From assembly GCF_019655435.1 (NCBI RefSeq), contig NZ_BPFH01000006.1, forward strand, positions 124,001-188,000: a stretch of 64,000 nucleotides of DNA. Reading direction: 5' to 3'. The translations under genes were made by a program, and so were the position numbers. The first letter of the stretch is position 1; the number at the start of each line of letters is the position of its first letter. The stretch is from Jannaschia pagri (GTDB taxonomy: Bacteria; Pseudomonadota; Alphaproteobacteria; Rhodobacterales; Rhodobacteraceae). Below the pieces are notes generated by a model. That model did not search any database and was not told where the DNA came from. It saw only the letters and a program-made list of their open reading frames with translations. Positions 34,416 to 43,274 of this stretch are shown piece after piece.

Positions 34416-35938
34416 GCGCAGTCGCAGACCACACAACACCCAAGCCAACCGCTGGATCGCCGGGACCGGAATCGGACGTGGGGACATTCGTCGCCCTGAA
34501 CGAAGGTTACTACGCGGCACAGTTCCAAGCCATTGGGGACAAACGCGGCTTTCTCGTCACTTGGAATTGGGCGGCGTTCCTGCTCGGGTCGATCTGGTAC
34601 GGCATGCGCAGCCTGTGGGCCTATTTCCTGCCCTTTGTCGCCCTTGAGACACTGGCGGTCGTACAGCTTGCCCGTGGTATCTGGGGGGATCTGGGTGCGC
34701 CCATCCTGGCCCGCCTGCCGGGGATCGAAGCGACCCTTGCGCGGCGGTATGAACAGCTTGCGGAGGCCAGGGAAACCGCGCCGGATCGTGTGGCGGGGTT
34801 CGAGAACACCATCGCCTCCCTGGAACGCGCGATTGACGGGATCAAGGCCGAGGCCGCCGCAGCAAATGCGCAGGCCCTGACCCTGATCCTATCGGGATTG
34901 GCGGCCTTGCTGGTGATCAAATCGGCCCAGGCGGTCCTTGCGAACCCTGGCCTGCACGCGCGGTATTCCAACTGGCTGTCTGACCGCACGCTCGGCCATG
35001 GCCTCAGCCCGCTCAAAACCGCTGTGGCGGGGGCTTTGACCGTGATCACCTATGTGACCTGTTCCTTGAAATTCGGCTTCCCGGAGGTTGTTCCGGCCCT
35101 GCAAGGCTTCCCCGCGGATCCCGCCGTCCAATCTGGCGTCGCCCAGGCCATCAAGGATTGGATCACAAACGCATCGCTCCGCTCGGAATGGGTGTTTGAC
35201 GGTCTCGTCTTCGGCATTCGCTCGGTTCTCGACATGCTGGAGACGATCTTTGTGGAAACGCCTTGGCCGGTCATGTGCGGCTTCATCTTGTTGCTGACGG
35301 GTCTGAGTGCTGGCTGGCGGGCGGCCATCTTTACCGGGGCCGGATTGGCTTATCTCGGCTACCTTGGGTTTTGGGACAAGAGCATGCAGACCCTCGCGCT
35401 GCTGGGGACGGCGGCCTGTATCTCGATCACGCTTGGTATCCCGCTGGGCATCGCCTGTGCGCGGTCGCGGCGGCTCTATGCGGTGGTCCGGCCCGTCCTA
35501 GACTTCATGCAGACGATGCCTGCCTTCGTCTATCTGATCCCGATCATCGCGTTCTTTGGCACCGGAAAACCCGCCGCCGTCATTGCGACCATGATCTTTG
35601 GCGGGTCCCCGGTCGTGCGCCTGACGGTGCTTGGCCTGCGCGGTGTGCCGGAGAGCGTTCGCGAGGCAGCACAGGCCTTTGGTGCGAACAGGCGCTACCT
35701 GCTGTGGAAGGTCGATCTGCCCCTGGCGATGCCCTCCATCATGGCGGGGATCAACCAGACCATCCTGTTGAGCCTTGCGATGGTGGTGATTGCCTCGCTG
35801 ATCGGTGCCAAGGGGCTGGGCGAGGATGTCTTGGAAGCCCTGCAATACGCCTCGGAGGGGCAGGGGATCTTGGCCGGTCTCGCCATCCTCTGCTGCGCCA
35901 TGATCCTGGACCGCATCATCCAGGGCAAGCGGAGGTGA
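34412..35938 (+). CDS. ABC transporter permease with large N-terminal extension
   Basis: 508 residues. The C-terminal half (from about 255) is a ProW/OpuAB-type permease with the EAA loop (ESVREAAQAFGANRRYLLWKVDLPLAMPS). The first about 250 residues are extra: a soluble start, a DUF2628-like stretch (YYAAQFQAIGDKRGFLVTW, FLLGSIWYGM) with a membrane helix (about 68-90), a probable coiled coil (about 105-155) and two more helices (155-175, 203-220). This unusual fusion may tether or sense at the membrane. Confidence 0.88.
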   Translation: MSAVADHTTPKPTAGSPGPESDVGTFVALNEGYYAAQFQAIGDKRGFLVTWNWAAFLLGSIWYGMRSLWAYFLPFVALETLAVVQLARGIWGDLGAPILARLPGIEATLARRYEQLAEARETAPDRVAGFENTIASLERAIDGIKAEAAAANAQALTLILSGLAALLVIKSAQAVLANPGLHARYSNWLSDRTLGHGLSPLKTAVAGALTVITYVTCSLKFGFPEVVPALQGFPADPAVQSGVAQAIKDWITNASLRSEWVFDGLVFGIRSVLDMLETIFVETPWPVMCGFILLLTGLSAGWRAAIFTGAGLAYLGYLGFWDKSMQTLALLGTAACISITLGIPLGIACARSRRLYAVVRPVLDFMQTMPAFVYLIPIIAFFGTGKPAAVIATMIFGGSPVVRLTVLGLRGVPESVREAAQAFGANRRYLLWKVDLPLAMPSIMAGINQTILLSLAMVVIASLIGAKGLGEDVLEALQYASEGQGILAGLAILCCAMILDRIIQGKRR

Positions 35939-35943
35939 GTGCC

Positions 35944-36279
35944 ATGACCGTCACCGTTGCCATGTTCATCAAGTACGAAAACGACAAGAAGGCCCAGATG
36001 ATCAAATCGCCCAGCGATCGGGCCGATGTGGCGCGCAAGGCTGTGGGGGCCATGGGGGGCAGACTGCTCCAGGCCTATGGGACCTGCGGAGAATACGATA
36101 TGATGTTTATCTACGAACTGCCGGACATGGCCTCTGTCGCTGCCAATATGATGCTCGCCGATGCGGGAGGGATGTCAAAGCACCACAAGATCGTGCCGCT
36201 CTTTTCCAATGAGGCCTTCTTGGCGGCGCAGGCGCGCGCCGGGCGTTTGAGCCATACATACGCGGTGGCCGGAGAATGA
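35944..36279 (+). CDS. GYD domain protein
   Basis: 111 residues, a ferredoxin-like fold named for its motif, seen here as CGEYDMMFIYELPDMAS (about 45-61). Function of the family is unknown; no catalytic residue is evident. It begins five bases after the permease stop and overlaps the amidohydrolase by ATGA, so it is made with them. It could act as a small-molecule binding or dimerisation partner. Confidence 0.8.
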   Translation: MTVTVAMFIKYENDKKAQMIKSPSDRADVARKAVGAMGGRLLQAYGTCGEYDMMFIYELPDMASVAANMMLADAGGMSKHHKIVPLFSNEAFLAAQARAGRLSHTYAVAGE

Positions 36280-37907
36280 GCGGGGGTGTCCTGTTCCACG
36301 GCGGCACCATCGTGACGGTGGACCCCGACCGACCCATGGCGGAGGCCGTCGTTATCTATGGCGGCACGATTGTCTATGTGGGGAACGTGGCCGGGGCCGC
36401 AGCCCATGTCGACGCCCAGACCGCGCGCGTGGACCTTGGGGGGCGCGTTCTTCTGCCGGGGTTCATCGATGCCCATTCCCATCTGCTCTGGGCCGCGAAA
36501 ACCCGTGGCGCGCCGGTGGTCGACATCAGGCCCCACCTGGTGCCAACCTTTGACGCCGTCTTGGCCAAGATCGAGCGTCGCGTCTCCGCCGCAGAGCCGG
36601 GCGAATACCTTCTGTTTTATGGGCTGGATGCGCAGCTTCACGACGGGTATCGGCCCCTGTCCCGGGACGTGCTTGACGACATCGCCCCGGACAATCCGCT
36701 GGGTGTTCAGACCTCGAACCTGCATGCGCTCTATATGAATTCGGCTGGTTTCGAGGCCTGCGGGATCGACGCGGAGTTTGAGACCCCGCCAGGGTCCGAG
36801 ATCGAGCGTCATCCCAGTGGCCAGCCTTCGGGCAAGCTTGCCGAAGCGATCACTTGGGTCGCGTTGGAGACCTTTTACAGATCCTGGGGCGATGCGCGCC
36901 TGACACAGGAGTTCAAGGCATCCATCGACCAATTCATCGAAAACGGGATCACGACGACGACCGAGCATCTCTATCTGCCGTTCTACCGTGCGTATTACGA
37001 GGCGGCCCTCAAGCAGGGCTGGCCGATGCCGCGGCTTGCGGCCTATCAGCAGGCTGTCACGCCCGACATGCGCGTAGAGGCCTTTGACCTGGGGCCGGAT
37101 CGCCTTTGGCTGGCAGGGGTGAAAATACACGCGGATGGGTCGCCGTTCATTGGCAATATCTGGCTGTCGGAACCCTATCTGGACAACAGCGTCACCCGGG
37201 ACCGCATGGGGCTGGAGGAGGGCCATAAGGGCGGCGTGAACTACCCCATGGCGTTTTTTGAGGCGATGGTCCGCGCCTATATGGGCCAGGGCTGGCAAAT
37301 GACGATCCACACCCAGGGGGATCGGACCATCGACATGGTGCTCGACCTGCTGGAGGTGATCCTGCGCGAGACGCCCCGGCCCGACCACCGCTTTCGGCTC
37401 GAACACTGCGCGTTGATGCGGGACGATCAGATTGCGCGATGCATGGCGTTGGGCGTTCTTGGGAGCTTTTTCATCAATCACATCACCCATTGGGGCGCGC
37501 CCATCGAAGACGTGCTGTTCGGCCCGGAGCGCGCGGCCCACTACGTGCCCTCGGGCGGGGCCGCTCGGGCGGGCATGCGCCTGTCGCTCCATGCGGACAC
37601 GCCCATGACGGACCCGTCTTGTCTGGAACTGATGCAAGCGGCCACAACCCGTCGGGCGGCGGACGGTCGCTGTGTCGGCCCGGACCAACGCATGGATATT
37701 CTGGCGGCGCTCCGGGCGGTGACCATCGATGCCGCCTTTCAGATCCGTAAGGACGATGTCCTGGGATCCATCACCCCCGGCAAACATGCGGATTTTGTTG
37801 TCCTCGCCGAGAACCCTTTGACAACCGAAGCGGAGCGTCTTGGCGACATCGCGGTTCTGGAGACCTGGCTTGCCGGTGAGAAAGTCTGGTCGCACGATGG
37901 CGCCTAG
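36276..37907 (+). CDS. Amidohydrolase, YtcJ-like (COG1574)
   Basis: 543 residues. The N-terminal metal motif is GFIDAHSHLLW (His67, His69); further ligand regions are GVKIHADGSPF, MTIHTQGDR, FRLEHCALM and LHADTPMTDP. The family hydrolyses amide or formamide bonds with one or two metals. No signal peptide, so it acts in the cytoplasm on what the ABC system imports. It overlaps the GYD gene upstream and the CobW gene downstream. Confidence 0.9.
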   Translation: MSGGVLFHGGTIVTVDPDRPMAEAVVIYGGTIVYVGNVAGAAAHVDAQTARVDLGGRVLLPGFIDAHSHLLWAAKTRGAPVVDIRPHLVPTFDAVLAKIERRVSAAEPGEYLLFYGLDAQLHDGYRPLSRDVLDDIAPDNPLGVQTSNLHALYMNSAGFEACGIDAEFETPPGSEIERHPSGQPSGKLAEAITWVALETFYRSWGDARLTQEFKASIDQFIENGITTTTEHLYLPFYRAYYEAALKQGWPMPRLAAYQQAVTPDMRVEAFDLGPDRLWLAGVKIHADGSPFIGNIWLSEPYLDNSVTRDRMGLEEGHKGGVNYPMAFFEAMVRAYMGQGWQMTIHTQGDRTIDMVLDLLEVILRETPRPDHRFRLEHCALMRDDQIARCMALGVLGSFFINHITHWGAPIEDVLFGPERAAHYVPSGGAARAGMRLSLHADTPMTDPSCLELMQAATTRRAADGRCVGPDQRMDILAALRAVTIDAAFQIRKDDVLGSITPGKHADFVVLAENPLTTEAERLGDIAVLETWLAGEKVWSHDGA

Positions 37908-38829
37908 GTCCGTACCGACGCTTACGGTGGGTGGGTTCCTGGGCGCCGGTAAGACGACCTTGGTCAATGGCCTTCTCCGGCAAGCGGATGGGCGCCGGGT
38001 GGTTGTCTTTGTCAATGATTTTGGTGCGATCAACATCGACCATGACTTGATCGAGACGGTCGAGGCGGACCGGATCGCGCTGTCAAATGGCTGTGTCTGT
38101 TGCTCGTTGAATGACGATTTGATCCGTTCGATGGTCGCGTTTTGCGACGGGGACCGCCCGGACCTGTTTGTCATCGAGGCAAGCGGTGTGGCTGACCCGC
38201 GATCCCTGTCGTCGACCTTGGAGGCCTTGGAGGCCGCGCGGCATGCCCATTTGCGGGCGCGGCTCTATGTGCTCGACGCCGCCCAGGTCGGCGGGCTTGG
38301 CTATGCGGATACCGAGGACTTGGTCGATCAGGCCGCCGCGAGTGACCTTATCGTCGTGAACAAATCTGATCTGGTGTCCGGGAACCGCCTTGGAGCCATC
38401 GAACAGCTTCTTGATCGGAGCGCCCCGACGGTGACGCGGGCCGTCACCTCGCGGGCGCGTGTGTCTTGGAAAGACGTAATGGGTGTTGGTGCACAGATGC
38501 GGTGCAGCGGACGGCATCAAATGCACGGACACGGTGACCACGGTGCGTTTGCCTCCACCGCCTTTCGGGGCTTTCCACCGCTCAGCGAGGATCGACTGGC
38601 GGCCTTGGTGACCCTGTTGAAGCGGACCTGTCTGCGCGCCAAGGGCGTTCTGACGGTTGAGGGCGAGGGGCGCAGTTCAACGCTACTTCAACTGGTTGGG
38701 CCGTATGTGGAGATGACGCCTGTGCCGCCCGAGGCCAGCCAACTGGCGCAGCTTGTGGTCATTGGATGGTCGAAGACGCTGCCGACGGCCGAAGTCTCCG
38801 ATCTTCTGCAGGCGGAGCCTTGGGCCTAG
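37897..38829 (+). CDS. CobW/COG0523 GTP-binding metallochaperone
   Basis: 310 residues. Walker A GGFLGAGKTT (12-21), the family metal site CVCC (Cys66, Cys68, Cys69), NKSD guanine motif, and a His-rich insert RHQMHGHGDHG before the C-terminal domain. COG0523 GTPases deliver metal (Zn, Co, Fe) to partner enzymes. It overlaps the amidohydrolase by 11 bases, so that enzyme is the natural client. ATG at 37897 begins MAPRSV; longer starts lie inside the previous gene. Confidence 0.9.
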   Translation: MAPRSVPTLTVGGFLGAGKTTLVNGLLRQADGRRVVVFVNDFGAINIDHDLIETVEADRIALSNGCVCCSLNDDLIRSMVAFCDGDRPDLFVIEASGVADPRSLSSTLEALEAARHAHLRARLYVLDAAQVGGLGYADTEDLVDQAAASDLIVVNKSDLVSGNRLGAIEQLLDRSAPTVTRAVTSRARVSWKDVMGVGAQMRCSGRHQMHGHGDHGAFASTAFRGFPPLSEDRLAALVTLLKRTCLRAKGVLTVEGEGRSSTLLQLVGPYVEMTPVPPEASQLAQLVVIGWSKTLPTAEVSDLLQAEPWA

Positions 38830-38984
38830 GGACAGGCCCCTGGGTTTTGGGATGAGCGCCGATCCGGCACGGCCCTTGGCCCGGTCGTGGCGCTTCTGAG
38901 GCCCCCTTGGCCTGATACGTTTCAGGGGGCGCATCGCCGCGATGGGGTGTTGTCTGGATCACGGTAAAGGCGGATGCTGCCGCC

Positions 38985-40274
38985 ATGGCGACCGACATCG
39001 ATTTTTCTTTCCCGGACCTGACCGAGGCGGCGCGTCGGCACATCCGCGTGTTTCAACGTCATCAGTTCCTGGACCGGTTTGCCATGGGGCTGACCGTGGC
39101 TGTGGTTGCGCTCGCCTTGACCGACCGTGGCATGGATTTGGTCCAGATTTCGCTGCTCTTCGGCGTCTATTCGCTGACCACCATGGCGCTGGAGCTGCCG
39201 TTTGGCGGGCTGGCCGATGCCATCGGGCGCAAGCCGGTGTTTCTTGTCGCGGTTGGCGCGAGTCTGGCGTCGCTCGCGCTGTTCCTGGCGTCGAGCGATT
39301 TTGGCGTCCTCGCGGTCTCGTTTGCCTTCATCGGGTTTGGGCGCGCCCTGCGGTCCGGTACCCTGGACGCGTGGTTCGTGGAGACGTTCAGAGCCGTGGC
39401 GCCCGGCGTGGACGTTCAGCCCGCCTTGGCCAAGGCCCAATGGGCCAATGGCATGGGACTGGCCTGTGGGGCCGTTGTGGGCGGTCTGCTGCCCGATGTG
39501 TTTGGGGCGACCGGCCTGCGGTACGGGCTCAGCGTTTACGACGCCTCCTACTGGGCGAGCTTTGGCGTGATGGTCTGCGTTCTGGTCTATACGCTGATGG
39601 CCATCGACGAGGCGCCCCGTTCCTTGACCCCCAGGGCGCTGGTGCAAGGGTTCGCGACTGTCCCGGCGGTCATCGTCGGAGCCGGACTTTTGGCGGTGCG
39701 GCAGCCGGTCCTTTTCCTGCTGTTGTCGGCGCTGGCGTTGTTTTTGATGGCCACGAACCCCGTCGAAGTGCTGTGGCCGACACATGCGAAACCGATGTTG
39801 ACCACTGGGTATGCCAATACCGTCATTGGGGTCCTGACGGCGGCCTACTTTTTCGCCATCGCTCTTGGGGCGTCGTTGTCGCCCCATATCAGCAGGCTGT
39901 TCAGACGTCGCCATGCCACGGCGCTTGCGGCGATCTTTGTGGGGCTCGCGCTCGCCCAGGTGGCGCTGGCGATGCAGGGGAACATCATTGGATTCGTGGC
40001 TGCCTTTGCCCTGTTCTCGGTCCTGCTTGGCGCCAGCGAGACACCTGCCAGCGCCATCCTCCATGCCTGCGTGGAGGACCGTCAGAGATCCACCATGCTG
40101 TCGCTCCGCTCCTTGGTGCAGCAACTTGGGGCGGCCCTGGGGCTGCTGTTGGCGGGGGCGCTTGCGGACCTCTATGGGATGTCCGTGGCCTGGAGCGTCG
40201 GTGCTGTCTTCTTGTGTCTGGCGGCGGCGCTGAGCTTGGTGTTGGCCAGGCGCGTGTCGGCGGAGACGCGCTAG
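38985..40274 (+). CDS. MFS transporter
   Basis: 429 residues with about twelve hydrophobic segments and the MFS loop motif GGLADAIGRKPVF after helix 2. Substrate unknown. It starts 155 bases after the CobW gene, with a GC-rich inverted repeat (GCCCCCT...AGGGGGC, near 38902-38931) in between, so it is probably not part of that operon. Confidence 0.88.
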   Translation: MATDIDFSFPDLTEAARRHIRVFQRHQFLDRFAMGLTVAVVALALTDRGMDLVQISLLFGVYSLTTMALELPFGGLADAIGRKPVFLVAVGASLASLALFLASSDFGVLAVSFAFIGFGRALRSGTLDAWFVETFRAVAPGVDVQPALAKAQWANGMGLACGAVVGGLLPDVFGATGLRYGLSVYDASYWASFGVMVCVLVYTLMAIDEAPRSLTPRALVQGFATVPAVIVGAGLLAVRQPVLFLLLSALALFLMATNPVEVLWPTHAKPMLTTGYANTVIGVLTAAYFFAIALGASLSPHISRLFRRRHATALAAIFVGLALAQVALAMQGNIIGFVAAFALFSVLLGASETPASAILHACVEDRQRSTMLSLRSLVQQLGAALGLLLAGALADLYGMSVAWSVGAVFLCLAAALSLVLARRVSAETR

Positions 40275-40311
40275 CGGACGGTTTCCGGGACCGTTTGCCA
40301 TTGGCGCGCCG

Positions 40312-41472
40312 CTAGTCCACCTTGTCCGGTGCAAACACGTAGGCCGCACAGCCCAGCAGCAGAACCACCGCAAAAACCCCGAACAGCGCTTGATACCCCG
40401 CGAGCCCCCCGCCCGCGCCGTTGAAGAGCGGCCCCGTGGCGAATTGCATCACGCCCACGCCGCCAATCCCAAAAAGGTTCATCAGCGTCACGCCACGGCC
40501 CACCAGGTGAGGCGGAAAAAAGGCCCGCCCGTGGGCCATGAGCATGGGGAAGCTGGCGCCAAGCGCCCCGATCAAGGCCAGCGCGGCGGTGGCCATAATC
40601 AGACCCGGCGCTGGGACGAGCCAAAGCGCCGCGCAGGTCAGCGCCCCCAGGACGTTGCCCGTCAGAACGACCCACTTGCGGGTGCCGAAGACGCGATCTA
40701 GCGGGCCATAAGCGAAGTTCCCCACGATCATCGCAAGGCCCATGGTCAGGGTCACCGCGCCCACGAAGCCCGGCCCATAGACGTCGGCCACATAGGGCCC
40801 GGCCCACAGGCCGCGCAGCCCCGCCGAGGGTGCGTAGTTCACCAGCATCATCGGGAGGATCGCCCAGATCGCCGGAATGCGCAGCAGATCCAGGACAGAG
40901 CCTTTGGCGCCGTCCTCCGCCCGCTCCGGATCCCGCACCAGCACCAGGCAGGCCAGTGCCGTGGCCACGGTCAGACCCGCCAGTCCCCACATGGCCCCGC
41001 GCCAGCCCAGGGCCTCGGCCGCCCAGCTGAGGGGCAGAGAGGCCGCGATATTGCCCAGCGATCCAACCCCGATCAGCGCGCCCGCAAGCGTGGCAAAGAC
41101 CGCCGCCGAGAAGACGCGCGCAAAAATGTAGTAGCTCGCCATGAGGACCGGTGCGCAGCCCGCACCGATCAGGCCCATGGCGATCTCGATCTGGGTTCCG
41201 CTCTGGGCCGTGGCCATGAGCGCCGCGCCGCCGCCGCCCGCCAGCCCCAGCAACACAGAGGCCGTCCGGCGCGGCCCGATACGGTCCAGCGCCCATCCAA
41301 CGGGGATTTGCATGGCTGCGAACACCAGGAACCAAATGCCCGAGGCGCGGCTGAGGTCTGCGGCGCTGATGCCCAAATCTGCCGTCAAGTCGGGCGCCAG
41401 AACGGCCAGGAAGGCGCGGTAAAACTGACTGAGCACATAGCCCAGCGTCAAAGCTGCGATGCCTGCTGTCAT
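40312..41472 (-). CDS. MFS transporter, second
   Basis: 386 residues, about twelve transmembrane segments; MFS loop sequence GWALDRIGPRRTA after helix 2. GGAGGGG before the ATG at 41472 sets the start; an upstream frame to 41649 overlaps the divergent iron-sulfur gene. It is convergent with the other MFS gene. It resembles nitrate/nitrite- or sugar-type MFS carriers only in general plan; substrate unknown. Confidence 0.88.
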   Translation of the reverse strand: MTAGIAALTLGYVLSQFYRAFLAVLAPDLTADLGISAADLSRASGIWFLVFAAMQIPVGWALDRIGPRRTASVLLGLAGGGGAALMATAQSGTQIEIAMGLIGAGCAPVLMASYYIFARVFSAAVFATLAGALIGVGSLGNIAASLPLSWAAEALGWRGAMWGLAGLTVATALACLVLVRDPERAEDGAKGSVLDLLRIPAIWAILPMMLVNYAPSAGLRGLWAGPYVADVYGPGFVGAVTLTMGLAMIVGNFAYGPLDRVFGTRKWVVLTGNVLGALTCAALWLVPAPGLIMATAALALIGALGASFPMLMAHGRAFFPPHLVGRGVTLMNLFGIGGVGVMQFATGPLFNGAGGGLAGYQALFGVFAVVLLLGCAAYVFAPDKVD

Positions 41473-41560
41473 GGATCCCCTCCGAGGAGGTATCGGTCGC
41501 ACGGGGGATGCGGTGGTGCAAGGGTGGACAGGCGCGGCCCCAGGGTGCAAAGTGTCAACC

Positions 41561-42799
41561 ATGCGTGACACACATGGACTTGACAGCCCGCGGCTGGCCC
41601 CGCCCGCCCCGCGCGGAGAGATGTGCACAGACTGCGGATTGTCCCGCATGGCGCTGGCCCCCCGCTGCGGCGTCGCCTGTCAGTTCACCGTTCCCGACTA
41701 CCCCGCACGGGAAGCCGTGGTGCACGGCGCAGCCGGGACCGACGACCACTTCGGCCATGTGCAAGCCTTCCACCGCGCCGTCCTGACCGCGCCCGCCCCC
41801 GGGGCGCAGTGGACGGGGATCACCACGGCCCTGGCCGCCGATCTGCTGGAAACGGGCGCGGTGACGGCGGTCCTGACCCTGGCCCCCGCCCCAGATGATC
41901 CCTTTCGCCCCGTTCCAGTCCTCATCACCGACCCCGCCGACATGGCGCGTGTGCGGGGGATGCGCATGGGGTACGCGCCGCTGCTCGCCCTGTTGGAGCC
42001 CGCCATTGCCCAGGGTCACCGGCGCATCGCGTTGATCGGAATTCCTTGCCAAGTGCACGCCCTGCGCGCCATCGAGGCGGAGTTGGGGCTGGAGCGACTC
42101 TATGTCATCGGCACGCCCTGCAGCGACAACACCACCACCGAGAGGTTCCATGCCTTTTTGGCGCGGCTGACGGACACGCCGGAGCGGGTCACCTATCTTG
42201 AGTTTCGGGCTGACTATCGGGTCGAGATGCGGTTCGACGATGGCCGGGTGCGCCTCATCCCGTTCCTCAAGCTGCCCCTGTCGGACCTGCCGCCCGATTT
42301 CTTTCCCATGACCTGCCGGACCTGCACCGACTACACCAACCGGCTGGCGGATATCACCGTGGGCTACATGGGCGGCGACGGGCAGCAATGGCTGATCGTA
42401 CGCAATGACCGGGGCGCCGAGATGCTTGCAGGTCTAGGCGACCGCGTGCGCCTGGGCCCGGTCACGACGGCGGGCAAGCGGACGGCGGCGGTCAAGGGAT
42501 TTGCCGCCAACACAGAACGTGCGGCGGGCGGGCTGCCCCTGCGGCGGATGCCCGATTGGCTGCGACCCGTGGTGGCCTGGCTACAACCCAGGATTGGGCC
42601 ACGCGGGGCGGAGTTCGCCAAGGCGCGGATCGAGATGAAGGCCGTCGAGACGATCCTGCACCTGCGCCGGGCCATGCCGAACCGGATGAAGCATATGGTC
42701 CCCGACCACGTCTGGCGGCTGGCCGCGCCCTATGGCGTGACCCCCGGTCCGGGCGAGCGCCACGCCAGCGCCAGTAAGGACCAGCCCAACACCCCCTGA
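41561..42799 (+). CDS. Coenzyme F420 hydrogenase beta-subunit family protein (FrhB/BciB-like)
   Basis: 412 residues. Cys22, Cys25, Cys36 and Cys40 (CTDCGL...CGVAC) look like an Fe-S cluster site; further cysteines lie in GIPCQVHALR, GTPCSDN and CRTCTDYTN, followed by LADITVGYMGGDGQQW. The family includes F420-dependent hydrogenase subunits and BciB, the ferredoxin-dependent 8-vinyl reductase of bacteriochlorophyll synthesis. No other pigment gene is here, so the exact reaction is open. It overlaps the convergent membrane-protein gene by 70 bases. Confidence 0.82.
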   Translation: MRDTHGLDSPRLAPPAPRGEMCTDCGLSRMALAPRCGVACQFTVPDYPAREAVVHGAAGTDDHFGHVQAFHRAVLTAPAPGAQWTGITTALAADLLETGAVTAVLTLAPAPDDPFRPVPVLITDPADMARVRGMRMGYAPLLALLEPAIAQGHRRIALIGIPCQVHALRAIEAELGLERLYVIGTPCSDNTTTERFHAFLARLTDTPERVTYLEFRADYRVEMRFDDGRVRLIPFLKLPLSDLPPDFFPMTCRTCTDYTNRLADITVGYMGGDGQQWLIVRNDRGAEMLAGLGDRVRLGPVTTAGKRTAAVKGFAANTERAAGGLPLRRMPDWLRPVVAWLQPRIGPRGAEFAKARIEMKAVETILHLRRAMPNRMKHMVPDHVWRLAAPYGVTPGPGERHASASKDQPNTP

Positions 42800-43113
42800 C
42801 CGTGGCGAGAGAGGGAGGCCTCCTCGGTGAAGGTCAGCAGCCGCAGCAGGTCTCCCGGCCCGGGCGGTGTCTTGATGACTGATTGTAGGGGCAACCCGTC
42901 AAAGGTCGCCCAATAAAACAGATAATAGACCTGCGGCGACAGCCAGACGAACCCGACGAACCCCGCTGCCGCGACGCCCCATCGGACGGTGCCGGGGCGC
43001 CGCCGCACGCGCCATTGCCCGACCAACACCACCCCCCACATCACCGCCGAAAGCGCCAAAACGCCGGCCACCTGCCAAGGCCCAAGGGTCCACAAACTGT
43101 CGCCCGCGTACAT
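42730..43113 (-). CDS. Hypothetical membrane protein
   Basis: 127 residues, no recognised family. Two or three hydrophobic segments: WQVAGVLALSAVMWGVVLVG (about 13-32) and WGVAAAGFVGFVWLSPQVYYLFYW (about 45-68), and a short one near the C-terminus. GAAGGAAGGGG before the ATG at 43113 supports translation. Its last 70 bases overlap the end of the convergent FrhB-like gene. Confidence 0.6.
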   Translation of the reverse strand: MYAGDSLWTLGPWQVAGVLALSAVMWGVVLVGQWRVRRRPGTVRWGVAAAGFVGFVWLSPQVYYLFYWATFDGLPLQSVIKTPPGPGDLLRLLTFTEEASLSRHGQGVLGWSLLALAWRSPGPGVTP

Positions 43114-43126
43114 CGCGCGCCCCTTC

Positions 43127-43150
43127 CTTCTTCTCGGCAAAAATACTCCG
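43127..43150. repeat. Dispersed intergenic repeat, second copy
   Basis: CTTCTTCTCGGCAAAAATACTCCG, nearly the same as 47821-47842 (TCTTCTCGGGGAAAATACTCCG). It lies in the 161-base divergent region between the hypothetical membrane protein and the ABC exporter. No hairpin partner follows this copy. Confidence 0.5.
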
Positions 43151-43274
43151 ACGCCGCGGCCTACCGCCGGTCCGAACCCCTATCGAACGTGCACCGCCCC
43201 AGACCCTAGCCATTGCCGCCTCGCCCCGCCATGGGATAAGGCCCACGGACAAGTGAACCGACCAAGGTCCCCCG

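Noticed and set aside
36111..38174. Minus-strand frame of 687 codons opposite the amidohydrolase and CobW genes
   Set aside because: Both opposite genes have clear catalytic motifs; the antisense translation has no recognisable domain and is Arg/His/Pro-rich.
38922..40373. Minus-strand frame of 483 codons opposite the MFS gene
   Set aside because: The plus-strand protein has proper membrane segments; the antisense product is almost entirely polar and repetitive in Arg/Gln.
41561..42799. Firm naming as bciB
   Set aside because: Motifs fit the wider FrhB family and no bacteriochlorophyll gene is near; the name would claim a specific reaction the sequence alone does not show.
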